NCBI GenBank assembly: GCA_903907865.1
Contig: CAIVPR010000149.1
Coordinates: 23,690 to 87,689 of the forward strand
Origin: an uncultured Acidobacteriia bacterium
GTDB lineage: Bacteria > Acidobacteriota > Terriglobia > Bryobacterales > Bryobacteraceae
DNA: 64,000 bases
Reading direction: 5' to 3'
In this document: one piece after another, positions 25,201 through 31,827 of the stretch
Layout: each line of letters opens with the position of its first letter
How positions within the stretch are numbered: position 1 is the stretch's first letter
The notes under the pieces: model-generated
Told to the model about the DNA's origin: nothing
Databases searched by the model: none
What the model saw: only the letters and a program-made list of their open reading frames with translations
Made by a program: the position numbers and the translations under genes

Positions 25201-25608
25201 TACAACCAAGATCCGCGATTCGCCGGGACAGCCTACGCGCAAGATGACGGCACCGGAAAGCGCTGGCGGTGCGACCTGCCCGCCGCTGGCACGTATGAGA
25301 TCAGCCTTTCCTTCGCCGATCAGCGAGGCAATGCCTTTCAGGCCCGAGCCACGTTGCTGGATAACACCACGTCGGTTTGGACGGTATCGGTGGACGGCGC
25401 AAGCGGATATTCGGTGGTCGATGCGACAGGCAAGCTCTGGCCTTCGAGCGGGCTGCCAGGCGTCAATGGCTGGGCCAACACAGGGCATGGCGGCATTCCT
25501 CGCGCGGCAACATTCAGTTCGACGACGATGCGGCTGCGGATCGGCGACGTGTCGGTGAGCTCCGGCTACACCCACGTCACGGCGTTCATCGTCAGGAGGA
25601 TTTCGTGA
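22210..25608 (+). CDS. Secreted collagen-like / SGNH-hydrolase repeat protein, tail-fibre-like
   Basis: 1132 aa. It starts with a Sec signal peptide (MFRKLAFASVFVVASVCGQ). Residues about 138-165 are collagen-type Gly-x-Pro/Thr triplets. Residues 175-350 look like an SGNH hydrolase: LDS with Ser181, GSTND at 238-242, and DNTH at 338-341. The rest is repetitive: segments such as SVGNCFGF, VTGNCFGI and TSGNCFID mark a repeated unit of about 80-300 residues, then tail-fibre-like strings (MTKVGATGLVQ, LGTPSAVILTNA). The first 280 bases are visibly richer in A/T than their surroundings. It sits between portal and protease, an unusual place for a fibre. Confidence 0.7.
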   Translation: MFRKLAFASVFVVASVCGQTCPSGLTPVVDTIYAPGVGNVSNLFNGTVTANIVLPVGVSGVTYGKIPVKVNVTSGALSVCIAPNSTASISGTTYAVHYEHHDANGTAAWNETWYVTASSTALKINPLRVIAPLTPGMQVPTGPVGPTGAQGPTGPQGVTGSTGPQAVLPTTTPTAWFGLDSESTTAGTGAAYPDYLTLGGYTEVLGGVPGTRVCGFASSTITSTFASGALNNTALVWGSTNDVAIDGETPAQVVACLQTIATAIHAAGGRIVVGTMISRGGVLWSTIAAVNAAIKAAASSWDGIADFAASPYLGCSAGGVNGGGYCTADQNTIWYAGDNTHLTQRAKQLLIAPVAAPFFPGNWSTRGPYQAPNPPCPIATLIPFNIATNQQGCDLNFSYDQANGRLFVGTTSSPGTNFYANWSCSVGNCFGFHSTSSTSGNSGIFIGHANTPVFGLLHLNDFRASITNSVGAAVQTFDVLNGHIAIPRGGSYVSGRVAPRSSSAFDLTCVTGNCFGILDSVGAVNVGFKIYVNGSLIGYPGYWDAGSSVWRIAGIGGADGTYHDFANGIFGLASGWLLKTPSLQITGLSSVMTKVGATGLVQAATPGTDYLAPFGAQSAGSVYAAAAGTGLPTWRAILATDLPGSITSNTSGNAATATALASTPTGCPAGQVARLIDAAGNLTCTAVTSSYIPASQTFTTPTFVGGAVNTCTSGNCFIDLNAPSGSNSGLRIMEGGVIKAYVYHPAGTNTLFFGDAAGSSALTLDYGNGWITAASGYAYKGTGSLLTGLNATNINTGHLDYTLAGTFGLTGVICGTGTRSANCVAGTDYAAPTQGVLGAIPSVDGAGGWSTSYARSGSGSVAMTNSPTFVTPNLGTPSAVILTNATQLPLATGVTGTLPNANLAGSGTTTINGTACAVGGTCTVSAGGYNPFCVVFRGPVSVTFLDFPNCAVESGTTANYTSSRTLTAPNGVSMVCGWEDAPGGTVNVFTSYTTTAGYNQDPRFAGTAYAQDDGTGKRWRCDLPAAGTYEISLSFADQRGNAFQARATLLDNTTSVWTVSVDGASGYSVVDATGKLWPSSGLPGVNGWANTGHGGIPRAATFSSTTMRLRIGDVSVSSGYTHVTAFIVRRIS

Positions 25609-25664
25609 TCGCCTACGGCAGCACGGTCACAGGTTTATTTTTCAGGATCAAGGTACAAAACTGA
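25605..25664 (+). CDS. 19-aa coupling microprotein
   Basis: GTG start with AGGAGG five bases upstream (inside the end of the previous gene), sequence VIAYGSTVTGLFFRIKVQN, then a TGA that overlaps the ATG of the protease gene. Start overlaps the upstream stop. The strong ribosome-binding site and double overlap suggest real translation, mainly to couple the two flanking genes; the peptide itself may have no function. Confidence 0.45.
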   Translation: MIAYGSTVTGLFFRIKVQN

Positions 25665-26773
25665 TGATACCCATGCAGAATCTAAATACCTTCACCCTCG
25701 CGCTCTCGGACGATCAGCACACCGTCCGCGTGCCCATCTGCCAGATCGGCCGCTTCTTTAAAGGCAAACAGGAGTTTTCTATCTCCCCTGCCGACGTTCG
25801 CGCCATGGCCGCCAACTTCTCCAAGCGCGGGAACGGCTCGGTGGTCATCGACTACGAGCACGCGAGCAACAACCCGCAGATCGCCTTGGGCGGCGCGGTT
25901 CCGGCAGCCGGATGGATCGAGTCCGTCGACGACAAAGCCGACGGCGACGGCATCGTCTGGGGTAGCGCAGAATTCAACGCGGACGGCGCGCAGCTGATCC
26001 GCGACGACAAATACAGGTTTCTCTCGCCCACCCTTTCATGGGCGGCGACGGATCGAACGACAGGCAAGCCGCAGGGACTCACCCTGCTGTCTGTCGCGCT
26101 GACCAACACACCAGTGTTGGACAACATGCCGCGGATCGCATTGTCCGAGGCGGACCAAACAAAGGAGCAAAACATGGCAGAAAAAGACAAGGTGATGTGC
26201 AGCGAGCATCCCCAGACGCCGCTGTTGTGCCCGAAGTGCGACGCCTCCAAACCGGCGTTCACGGGCAGCGAGCACCACCACGGACCGGAAGTACTTTCGC
26301 TCAGCGCGGTGACCCGCAAGAACGGGCGCATCGACCTCTCGGCGCACGCGGGCGTGGCGGCAATCGGCGTCGACGTGTTCCAGGCTTGGCAGGCCGAGCA
26401 GGTGGCGTTGAGCGAGGTGGCCGAGGCGGTCCGTACCGGTCGGATCACACCGGCCCAGCGACCGTCCATGGAACGGATCGCGCTGAACGATGTGGCCTCG
26501 TTCCGGGAATTGCTCGGCACGATGCCCCAGCAGGTCAATCTCAGCGAGATCGGCCACAGCGGGGGCGGAGAGGGCGTCGGCCCGCGGACAGCGTTGCGCC
26601 GGGCGGAAAAGGCGCTGAACGACAAGGCTATGGAACTGTCCGCCGCGAAGGGGATCCCGTTCTCGGAAGGCGTCAAAATGGCCGCGCGGCAACTGCCCGA
26701 GGTGTTGCGCGAGCGCAACAGGCTGGCATCCATCGTGATGTCGATGGCCCCTGCGGGAGCCAACGAGGACTAG
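25664..26773 (+). CDS. Head maturation protease (Mu I-like) with scaffold C-terminus
   Basis: 369 aa. Residues 1-165 are the Mu gpI-type peptidase: VPICQIGRFFKGKQEFSIS, VIDYEHASNNPQIALGGAVP (with the His of the catalytic pair), YRFLSPTLSWA and LTLLSVALTNTPVLDN with the catalytic Ser in LLSVALT. The C-terminal 200 residues form the scaffold: VFQAWQAEQVALSEVAEAVR to AMELSAAKGIPFSEGVKMAA. The protease cuts the scaffold and itself during head maturation. An internal start at 26174 would give the scaffold alone. A second ATG three codons on is an alternative start. Confidence 0.88.
   Translation: MIPMQNLNTFTLALSDDQHTVRVPICQIGRFFKGKQEFSISPADVRAMAANFSKRGNGSVVIDYEHASNNPQIALGGAVPAAGWIESVDDKADGDGIVWGSAEFNADGAQLIRDDKYRFLSPTLSWAATDRTTGKPQGLTLLSVALTNTPVLDNMPRIALSEADQTKEQNMAEKDKVMCSEHPQTPLLCPKCDASKPAFTGSEHHHGPEVLSLSAVTRKNGRIDLSAHAGVAAIGVDVFQAWQAEQVALSEVAEAVRTGRITPAQRPSMERIALNDVASFRELLGTMPQQVNLSEIGHSGGGEGVGPRTALRRAEKALNDKAMELSAAKGIPFSEGVKMAARQLPEVLRERNRLASIVMSMAPAGANED
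26174..26773 (+). CDS. In-frame internal start: scaffold protein (Mu Z-like)
   Basis: 199 aa. AAAGGAG lies seven bases before an ATG that is in frame with the protease gene and opens the scaffold part (MAEKDKVMCSEHPQ). In Mu the I and Z products arise in the same way from one frame. The N-terminal 35 residues hold C-x-x-C-type cysteines and histidines (CSEHPQTPLLCPKCD, HHHGPEV), a possible zinc site not typical of scaffolds. The remainder is helical and acidic. Confidence 0.75.
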   Translation: MAEKDKVMCSEHPQTPLLCPKCDASKPAFTGSEHHHGPEVLSLSAVTRKNGRIDLSAHAGVAAIGVDVFQAWQAEQVALSEVAEAVRTGRITPAQRPSMERIALNDVASFRELLGTMPQQVNLSEIGHSGGGEGVGPRTALRRAEKALNDKAMELSAAKGIPFSEGVKMAARQLPEVLRERNRLASIVMSMAPAGANED

Positions 26774-26813
26774 CGAAAGCGCCTCCCCACTGAAAACACT
26801 GGAGAACATAAAC

Positions 26814-27224
26814 ATGGCACAAACACTACTCTTCGAGAAACCGTTCTACATCGACAACGCGGGCGGCGTTGGGAAGAACGTCTGCGTCGTTCAAGGCGCT
26901 GCAAACGGGACTTGCAAGCTGCCGACCGCTCAAAATGCGGCAGGATTCCTCGGCGTCACCATCGAGAGCCAGCCCAACCAGAATCGCGGGGTCGGAGTCT
27001 GCCGTCTCGGCGTCTTCAACATGCTGGCGGGAGGCACCATTGCCCGCGGCGACCGGGTGGGGATCAATAGCGCAGCGGGAGACGTGAGGTCGGTGGAAGC
27101 TCTGATCATCGCGTCGCCCATGGGAAATGCCGTGATCCATGTGGTCGGGCGCGCCGAGGTCGCGGCTGTGTCCGGGGATCTCTTCCCGGTCATGATCCAG
27201 GACTACACCGTCAACGGCGCGTAA
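26814..27224 (+). CDS. Capsid decoration-like protein
   Basis: 136 aa, small beta-barrel type: FLGVTIESQPNQNRGVGVCRL, AGGTIARGDRVGINSAAGDV and HVVGRAEVAAVSGDLFPVMI. The pattern, length and position between scaffold and major capsid match DUF2190/lambda-D-like head decoration proteins. It would stabilise the expanded head. GGAGA precedes the ATG. Confidence 0.7.
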   Translation: MAQTLLFEKPFYIDNAGGVGKNVCVVQGAANGTCKLPTAQNAAGFLGVTIESQPNQNRGVGVCRLGVFNMLAGGTIARGDRVGINSAAGDVRSVEALIIASPMGNAVIHVVGRAEVAAVSGDLFPVMIQDYTVNGA

Positions 27225-27235
27225 TCTCCGCGCCG

Positions 27236-27271
27236 GGAGCCTGGTGCGCGCCCGAACGCGCATCCGGCTCC
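27236..27271 (+). promoter_or_regulatory. Stable hairpin before the major capsid gene
   Basis: GGAGCC pairs with GGCTCC and TGCGCG pairs with CGCGCA across a CCCGAA loop, with a short imperfect section between, giving a 15-bp-class hairpin. No T-run follows. It lies 43 bp before the capsid start, so an mRNA-processing or 5'-stabilising role, helping strong capsid expression, is more likely than termination. Confidence 0.55.
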
Positions 27272-27314
27272 ATTGGCAGAATTCGGGTTTTCGAACTCAA
27301 CAGAAAGGATTCCA

Positions 27315-28259
27315 ATGCTCTCTCCCCAACAGGGACATATTGATGTGGCGCTGACAAACGTCAGCCTCATGTTCAACAACAAAAGTTTCATCTCGGAAAA
27401 GGTGGCACCGCCTGTCCCAGTCCTGAAAGAGTCGGCCAAGTACCTCGTCTACGGCACAGACCACCTCAGGGCGGGTATCGACCTGCGCCGTCCGGCGACC
27501 CGGTCCAACCAGCTCGAACTGTCCACCACATTCGCAGGCCCTTATTTCTGCGACGGTCACGCCCTCCACGACTACGTGTCGGACGAAGGTGCGGTCAATG
27601 CGGACAAGCCGATTGATCTGGAGGTGGACGTGACGAACACGTTGACCGAGGCGATTTTCCTGAACCGCGAGGTCAACTTGGTCAGCGCGCTGATCGCGGC
27701 GCTCAACCCCACGGACCTCTCCGCGTCGACCTACGCGAATGCGTGGGACCAGTCGGGGATCGATCCCATCGCCGTGATCGACGCGGCGAAGGAAACCGTG
27801 CAGCTCCAGATTGCGAGGCGGCCCAACACGATGGTGCTGTCCCGACCCGTGTTCCGTGCGATCCGGAATAACCCGAACGTCAAGGCCCGCGTGAGCGGCG
27901 CGCTCGAAGGCATCGACAAGTCCCTGATCACGCCCCAACAGTTGGCTCAACTGCTGGAAGTGGATCAGGTGTTGATCGGGGAGGCCGTCAAAAATACGGC
28001 AGCACCCAACCAGACCCCGTCCGACGCGTTCGTCTGGGGACGTTCGGCGTTCTTGTGTTACGTCCCGGAATCGCCGGGTCTCAGAACTCCGGCTTTGGCG
28101 TACCAGTTCACCTGGGACGCGGGCAATCTCGGCTCGCTCGTGTACACGAAGTACGACGACGAGCGGCATGCCAAGCGGATCGAGGTCATGAAGTACTACG
28201 ACGTCCGCGTCGTGTCCGCGCTTTGCGGTGTCGGCTGGATCAACGCCTCCTCCACATAG
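27315..28259 (+). CDS. Major capsid protein (Mu-like siphophage type)
   Basis: 314 aa from the ATG after AAAGGA. N-terminal PQQGHIDVALTNVSLMFNNK, then FISEKVAPPVPVLKESAKYLVYG, the E-loop/spine strands, and C-terminal LCYVPESPGLRTPALAYQFTW with RIEVMKYYDVRVVSALCG fit HK97-fold capsid proteins of transposable siphophages. The order scaffold/protease, decoration, capsid is standard. An in-frame ATG 14 codons upstream lacks a ribosome-binding site. Confidence 0.85.
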   Translation: MLSPQQGHIDVALTNVSLMFNNKSFISEKVAPPVPVLKESAKYLVYGTDHLRAGIDLRRPATRSNQLELSTTFAGPYFCDGHALHDYVSDEGAVNADKPIDLEVDVTNTLTEAIFLNREVNLVSALIAALNPTDLSASTYANAWDQSGIDPIAVIDAAKETVQLQIARRPNTMVLSRPVFRAIRNNPNVKARVSGALEGIDKSLITPQQLAQLLEVDQVLIGEAVKNTAAPNQTPSDAFVWGRSAFLCYVPESPGLRTPALAYQFTWDAGNLGSLVYTKYDDERHAKRIEVMKYYDVRVVSALCGVGWINASST

Positions 28260-28265
28260 GCCACC

Positions 28266-28997
28266 ATGTCGGCACCGGTTCTCAATTCGGTTTCGCCCGT
28301 GTTTGGGCCCCCTGGCACGGCGATCACCCTGACGGGCAGCGGGTTCAACCCCGCTGCCCAGGTGGGGTGCCCGGTCTACGTCCCGACGACGTGGGTGTCC
28401 GCAACCCAACTAACCGCCGTAATTCCGGCGGATCTGACCGGTCCCGAGGGCCGGTCCATGCTGGTCGCCGTATACGTGTCCAACCCGGACGGCACCTCCA
28501 GCGCACAACAAATATTCACGGTTTTATTTCCGTCCACCCTGCAGACGTACACCACCATCGATCTCGTGATCGGCGAGGTGCCCGGTTTCTCGCGGGGCGG
28601 CGGGATTCCGGACTCAACGATTTTCCAGTGGCTCAAGACCACGGCTCAGGCTCTCAACGGGATGCTGGCGCGGCGCAATTTGCCCCTCGACCCGTCGCAG
28701 TGGGCCCAGCCGGATCCGACCACCGGGCAGCCCAATCCGCAGGCGATCCTCGAAAACATCGTGCGCCTCGGCGTCGCGGCCAAGCTCGCGGCTGCCGTGC
28801 AGGCCCAGTTCGGCACCGCCGATTCCGGTTTGGCAAAAAGCCTCAACGCGGCCTACATGGCCGAGTGCAAGCTCGTGATGGCTGGCGAGTACGACCCGAT
28901 GTTCAATCCCGCCCGCGCGGCCACCGTCGAGACGGGCACGCTGGGATTCGGAGGAGTGGCCGGCGTCGGCAGGTTCTACAAGGACCAGAGGTTCTAA
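28266..28997 (+). CDS. Head-completion protein with N-terminal IPT/TIG (Ig-like) domain
   Basis: 243 aa. Residues 1-90 are an IPT/TIG-type Ig domain: PVLNSVSPVFGPPGTAITLTG and VSATQLTAVIPADL, then VAVYVSNPDGTSS. The C-terminal part is helical (LKTTAQALNGMLARRNLPLD, ILENIVRLGVAAKLAAAVQA, SLNAAYMAECKLVMAGEY), the pattern of DUF1320/gp36-like connector proteins. Fusion of an Ig-like domain to a connector is not typical. It starts six bases after the capsid stop. Confidence 0.6.
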   Translation: MSAPVLNSVSPVFGPPGTAITLTGSGFNPAAQVGCPVYVPTTWVSATQLTAVIPADLTGPEGRSMLVAVYVSNPDGTSSAQQIFTVLFPSTLQTYTTIDLVIGEVPGFSRGGGIPDSTIFQWLKTTAQALNGMLARRNLPLDPSQWAQPDPTTGQPNPQAILENIVRLGVAAKLAAAVQAQFGTADSGLAKSLNAAYMAECKLVMAGEYDPMFNPARAATVETGTLGFGGVAGVGRFYKDQRF

Positions 28998-29001
28998 CGC
29001 T

Positions 29002-29298
29002 ATGAATTTGAATTTGATCGACTTCTCACAGGCGACGGCGGCGGCCGAAAACATCGAGGACCACGGCGTCAAACAGGTCACCTCGCAGGTGATTCCCGTG
29101 CTGCAGGCGGCGACATCCACCGTCATAAGCGAGGCGCAGGACAGGCTTGACCGCACGCTCGGCGACGCCATCAACGGCCTCGACGCGGTCCTAAAAGAGC
29201 GGATCCAGTCGCTGGACGGCTGGACGCTCAAAGGTTCGGTCACCCTCAATTTCGACGTGCGCCTCTCCGCGCCCGAGCCAAAGGAGGCCGCGGCCTAA
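29002..29298 (+). CDS. Hypothetical phage structural-region protein
   Basis: 98 aa, helical in the middle (VKQVTSQVIPVLQAATSTVISEAQDRLDRTL, then LDAVLKERIQSLDGW) with a short beta C-terminus. Stop overlaps the next ATG by one base. No family recognised. Confidence 0.55.
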   Translation: MNLNLIDFSQATAAAENIEDHGVKQVTSQVIPVLQAATSTVISEAQDRLDRTLGDAINGLDAVLKERIQSLDGWTLKGSVTLNFDVRLSAPEPKEAAA

Positions 29299-29534
29299 TG
29301 CCCCGTCTCCTGTGGATTTACCAGTTCGTCGAGGCGCACGAAGCCTTCTTCTTTATCGTGTTCGCAGCATGGGTCTATTCCATGCCCAGCCAGTTGCCCG
29401 AAAACCTCTACGAGTTTCCGCAGTGGGCGTGGGGCTGGTTCCACGACTGCCTCAAGTTGTTCCTCAACTACCGTGCACCGGCGGTACCGGGCCCAAACTC
29501 GTCAAGCCCGTCAGGGCAGAAAGCAGGTCAGTAG
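29298..29534 (+). CDS. Small hydrophobic phage protein
   Basis: 78 aa, Trp/Phe-rich with one probable membrane segment (FFFIVFAAWVYSM) and a Pro/Ser tail. Overlaps its neighbours by one base on each side. No family recognised; a holin-like or tail-chaperone role cannot be told apart. Confidence 0.5.
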   Translation: MPRLLWIYQFVEAHEAFFFIVFAAWVYSMPSQLPENLYEFPQWAWGWFHDCLKLFLNYRAPAVPGPNSSSPSGQKAGQ

Positions 29535-29908
29535 TGTTTCTTCTCTCCACTTTCGAACACGCGTTTGCCACCGCGGCGACCGACGTGGTTAAGATCGCGA
29601 AGTTCGTCGAGTCGAAAGTACTTCCGGAGCTTCGGAAGGCGAACGCAAGTGCGGCCACTCTGGAATCCGTTACCGCGTTGGTGAGCCCGCAGGCCGCCAA
29701 CATTGAGCGCGTCGGTTTCGGGATCCTCGGTCTCGCGATCAAGGCCATTCAGGACGCCGAGGCCGCGGTCGGTGCGGGCGGCGTGAACCTCACGCTCGAT
29801 GCCTCGCTGGTGGCCGACATCAAGTCGCTCATCCCTGCGATCCAGAGCCAGTCGGCGCTGGGCTATGCAGCGGCCAATGCCGCGACTCCCGCAAAGGCGA
29901 CCGCATAA
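29534..29908 (+). CDS. Hypothetical helical phage protein
   Basis: 124 aa from a GTG that shares its first base with the upstream stop. Helical and Ala-rich (TFEHAFATAATDVVKIAKFVE, KVLPELRKANASAATL, ILGLAIKAIQDAEAAVG). No domain recognised. It lies between two membrane/structural genes and the gpG-like gene. Confidence 0.5.
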   Translation: MFLLSTFEHAFATAATDVVKIAKFVESKVLPELRKANASAATLESVTALVSPQAANIERVGFGILGLAIKAIQDAEAAVGAGGVNLTLDASLVADIKSLIPAIQSQSALGYAAANAATPAKATA

Positions 29909-29911
29909 GCC

Positions 29912-30523
29912 ATGGTCCGCTTCCGCATGGAAATCGCCGGAGAGGTCCAGGTGGACCGCGCGATCGCGCGGTTCGCCGAGGGCTGCTCGGACTACCGGAC
30001 CGTCTGGCCGCAGGTCATGGACGAATTCTATGCGGAAGAACGGGACCAGTTTCAATCGGAGGGGGCGGCTGGCGGCCAAGGCTGGCAGCCGCTCTCACCC
30101 GCGTATCTGCAGTGGAAAGAGCGCCATTACCCGGGCCAGCCGATCATGCGGCGCACGGGCGCGCTCGAAAGTTCCCTCACTTCGGCGACGGACGCGAACG
30201 CGGTCGCGTTGCAGGGCCGGACGGCGCTCGCCCTGGGCAGCCGGGTGCAATATGCGCTGTACCACCAGTCGCTGGAGCCGCGGACACGGTTGCCGCGCCG
30301 ACCGCTGGTGCAGTTGACCGAACAGTTCGCGCGTACCGTGATGCGGCTGTTTCAGGTGTATTTGGTCGATGTCGCCACTGCGGCCGGGCTGCGGGGCGGC
30401 TTGACGTCGACACAGATGTCGAGTTTGATCGCGCGGACTGGCAGCGGGATTCCTCCGCGCCAATCTCTCGAGAGAAAAGTACAGCGTAAGGATCACGCGC
30501 TGGTAGGGGGCAAACATGGGTGA
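29912..30523 (+). CDS. Phage virion morphogenesis protein (Mu gpG-like)
   Basis: 203 aa. The family pattern is clear: a helical N-terminus, then FQSEGAAGGQGWQPLSPAYLQWKE, IMRRTGALESSLTS, RTALALGSRVQYALYHQ and RLPRRPLVQLT. Proteins of this type (gpG/HK97 gp10-like) complete the head-tail junction. In Mu gene G comes just before I; here it lies downstream of the capsid gene, so the block order is shuffled. Confidence 0.8.
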   Translation: MVRFRMEIAGEVQVDRAIARFAEGCSDYRTVWPQVMDEFYAEERDQFQSEGAAGGQGWQPLSPAYLQWKERHYPGQPIMRRTGALESSLTSATDANAVALQGRTALALGSRVQYALYHQSLEPRTRLPRRPLVQLTEQFARTVMRLFQVYLVDVATAAGLRGGLTSTQMSSLIARTGSGIPPRQSLERKVQRKDHALVGGKHG

Positions 30524-30656
30524 ACCAAACATGGGTGAACCAAACATGGATAAGCCGTTGATCGAACTCGTCGACGCATCGAATTACCTCGAGGAGGCGG
30601 TCAAACAGGTCAGGTTCCTTGCCCAAGCGGCGCAGGAGGCAAGCGCCCGTGGCTAG
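30516..30656 (+). CDS. 46-aa phage microprotein with a tandem MGEPN repeat
   Basis: Starts MGEPNMGEPNMDKP; the first 30 bases are two tandem 15-bp copies of ATGGGTGAACCAAAC, so the gene offers three successive possible starts. The rest is one amphipathic helix (NYLEEAVKQVRFLAQAAQEA). It overlaps the previous gene by eight bases and the next by eight, with GGGGG upstream. Function unknown. Confidence 0.5.
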   Translation: MGEPNMGEPNMDKPLIELVDASNYLEEAVKQVRFLAQAAQEASARG

Positions 30657-31077
30657 CCTGCTGATCGGACCCTATCTCGACGCCGTGAAGGCGTGCCTCG
30701 CGACCGTGACGCCCGCGTTCGGGCGGATCCGGATCGGCGACGCCGCGCCCATCGCGTCACTGGAAGCTTTCGTGCTGCCGGTCAAGACCGACTTCCCCAA
30801 CGAGGGCGAAGGATCGACGCGCGGGCAGGTACACGAGATTCTTGTCCGCCTAGCGGTGACGGGCACCGACCCGGAGGCGCTCACGCAATTGTGCCTGCAG
30901 ACGGTCCAGGCTGTCGACGCGGCGCTGGAAGATTGGACCGCGTGGCCGCTGGATGTTCCCAGCACGATGTACGCGTTCGTGGCGGGCCACAACTACGGCC
31001 CCATGTTTCAAAAGGGCGCGGGGCTGGCCTACTGGCCGGAGATCACGCTCAGGCTTTACGCAGTGGAGGTTTCATGA
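30649..31077 (+). CDS. Tail-terminator/completion-like protein
   Basis: 142 aa from a GTG overlapping the previous stop. LLIGPYLDAVKACLATVTPA, VHEILVRLAVTGTDPEALT and MYAFVAGHNYGPMFQKGAGLAYWPEITLRLY fit small alpha/beta tail-completion (Gp37/minor tail Z-like) proteins that follow gpG. Family assignment is by pattern and position only. Confidence 0.55.
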   Translation: MASLLIGPYLDAVKACLATVTPAFGRIRIGDAAPIASLEAFVLPVKTDFPNEGEGSTRGQVHEILVRLAVTGTDPEALTQLCLQTVQAVDAALEDWTAWPLDVPSTMYAFVAGHNYGPMFQKGAGLAYWPEITLRLYAVEVS

Positions 31078-31208
31078 AGTACAAGGTCATTCTGCCCATC
31101 GACGTCGACGGGCGGATCTATCACTACGGCGACATCGTCGAGCTCGATCTCGACACTGCCGTCCTATACGCACACGCGCTGATCGCGCAGGAAGAAGAGG
31201 GCAAGTAA
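31074..31208 (+). CDS. 44-aa phage microprotein
   Basis: ATGA overlap with the upstream stop; sequence MKYKVILPIDVDGRIYHYGD, then VELDLDTAVLYAHALIAQEE. A short beta-alpha unit of the kind seen in phage 'gp-like tail accessory' proteins (predicted barrel strands with YGDIVEL). Followed directly by the tail tube gene. Confidence 0.55.
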   Translation: MKYKVILPIDVDGRIYHYGDIVELDLDTAVLYAHALIAQEEEGK

Positions 31209-31805
31209 ATGGCTGGAACGGCAAAAGCTTACGTCCCCGCGGCAATGAACCAAGGGCCGGGGGACATCTGGATCATCGGCACTCCGCCTTCGGATTCCGC
31301 GCAGAGGTTGACGCTGGCCGCGGACGGTACCCCGGACGCGACGGCGCACCCGTCCAGCATCCACCTCGGCGCTACGACGGGGCCAATCACCTTCAACCTG
31401 AAGAACAAGGCGAAGGACATCATGGCGGACCAGTTCGACGCGCCTATCGACAAGTTCGTTGAAGCGGTGGAGGGCACCCTCGAAGCCGAGATGGCCCAGC
31501 AATCGGTGGATTTGCTGCAGCAGGCATTTTCGACCGGGGTCTATTCGACGGGCACGGGCTACAAACAGTTGACATTCGGTGGCATCGCGCAGGTGCCCAG
31601 CGTATGCGTCGCTGCGATTGCTCCCAAGCGGATGGGGGCTGGCCTGTTTCTGGTCTCCCTCCTGTACAAGGTGGCGACGACGGATGGATTCACCGTCACG
31701 TATGGCCGCGCGAAACAGTCGGCGCACAAGCTGACGTTCCATGGCATGGTGGACATCACGCGGACGGCCGGCCGCCAAATCGGCGTGCAGTACGAGACGA
31801 TCTAG
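31209..31805 (+). CDS. Major tail (tube) protein
   Basis: 198 aa. N-terminal MAGTAKAYVPAAMNQGPGDI with many beta strands (LTLAADGTPD, GPITFNLKNKAKDI, KLTFHGMVDI) and length fit siphophage tail-tube proteins, and it lies before the tail-chaperone and tape-measure genes. No sheath gene is adjacent, so the tail is probably non-contractile. Confidence 0.65.
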   Translation: MAGTAKAYVPAAMNQGPGDIWIIGTPPSDSAQRLTLAADGTPDATAHPSSIHLGATTGPITFNLKNKAKDIMADQFDAPIDKFVEAVEGTLEAEMAQQSVDLLQQAFSTGVYSTGTGYKQLTFGGIAQVPSVCVAAIAPKRMGAGLFLVSLLYKVATTDGFTVTYGRAKQSAHKLTFHGMVDITRTAGRQIGVQYETI

Positions 31806-31827
31806 TCCGGTTCGCAAGGGGGCAAAC

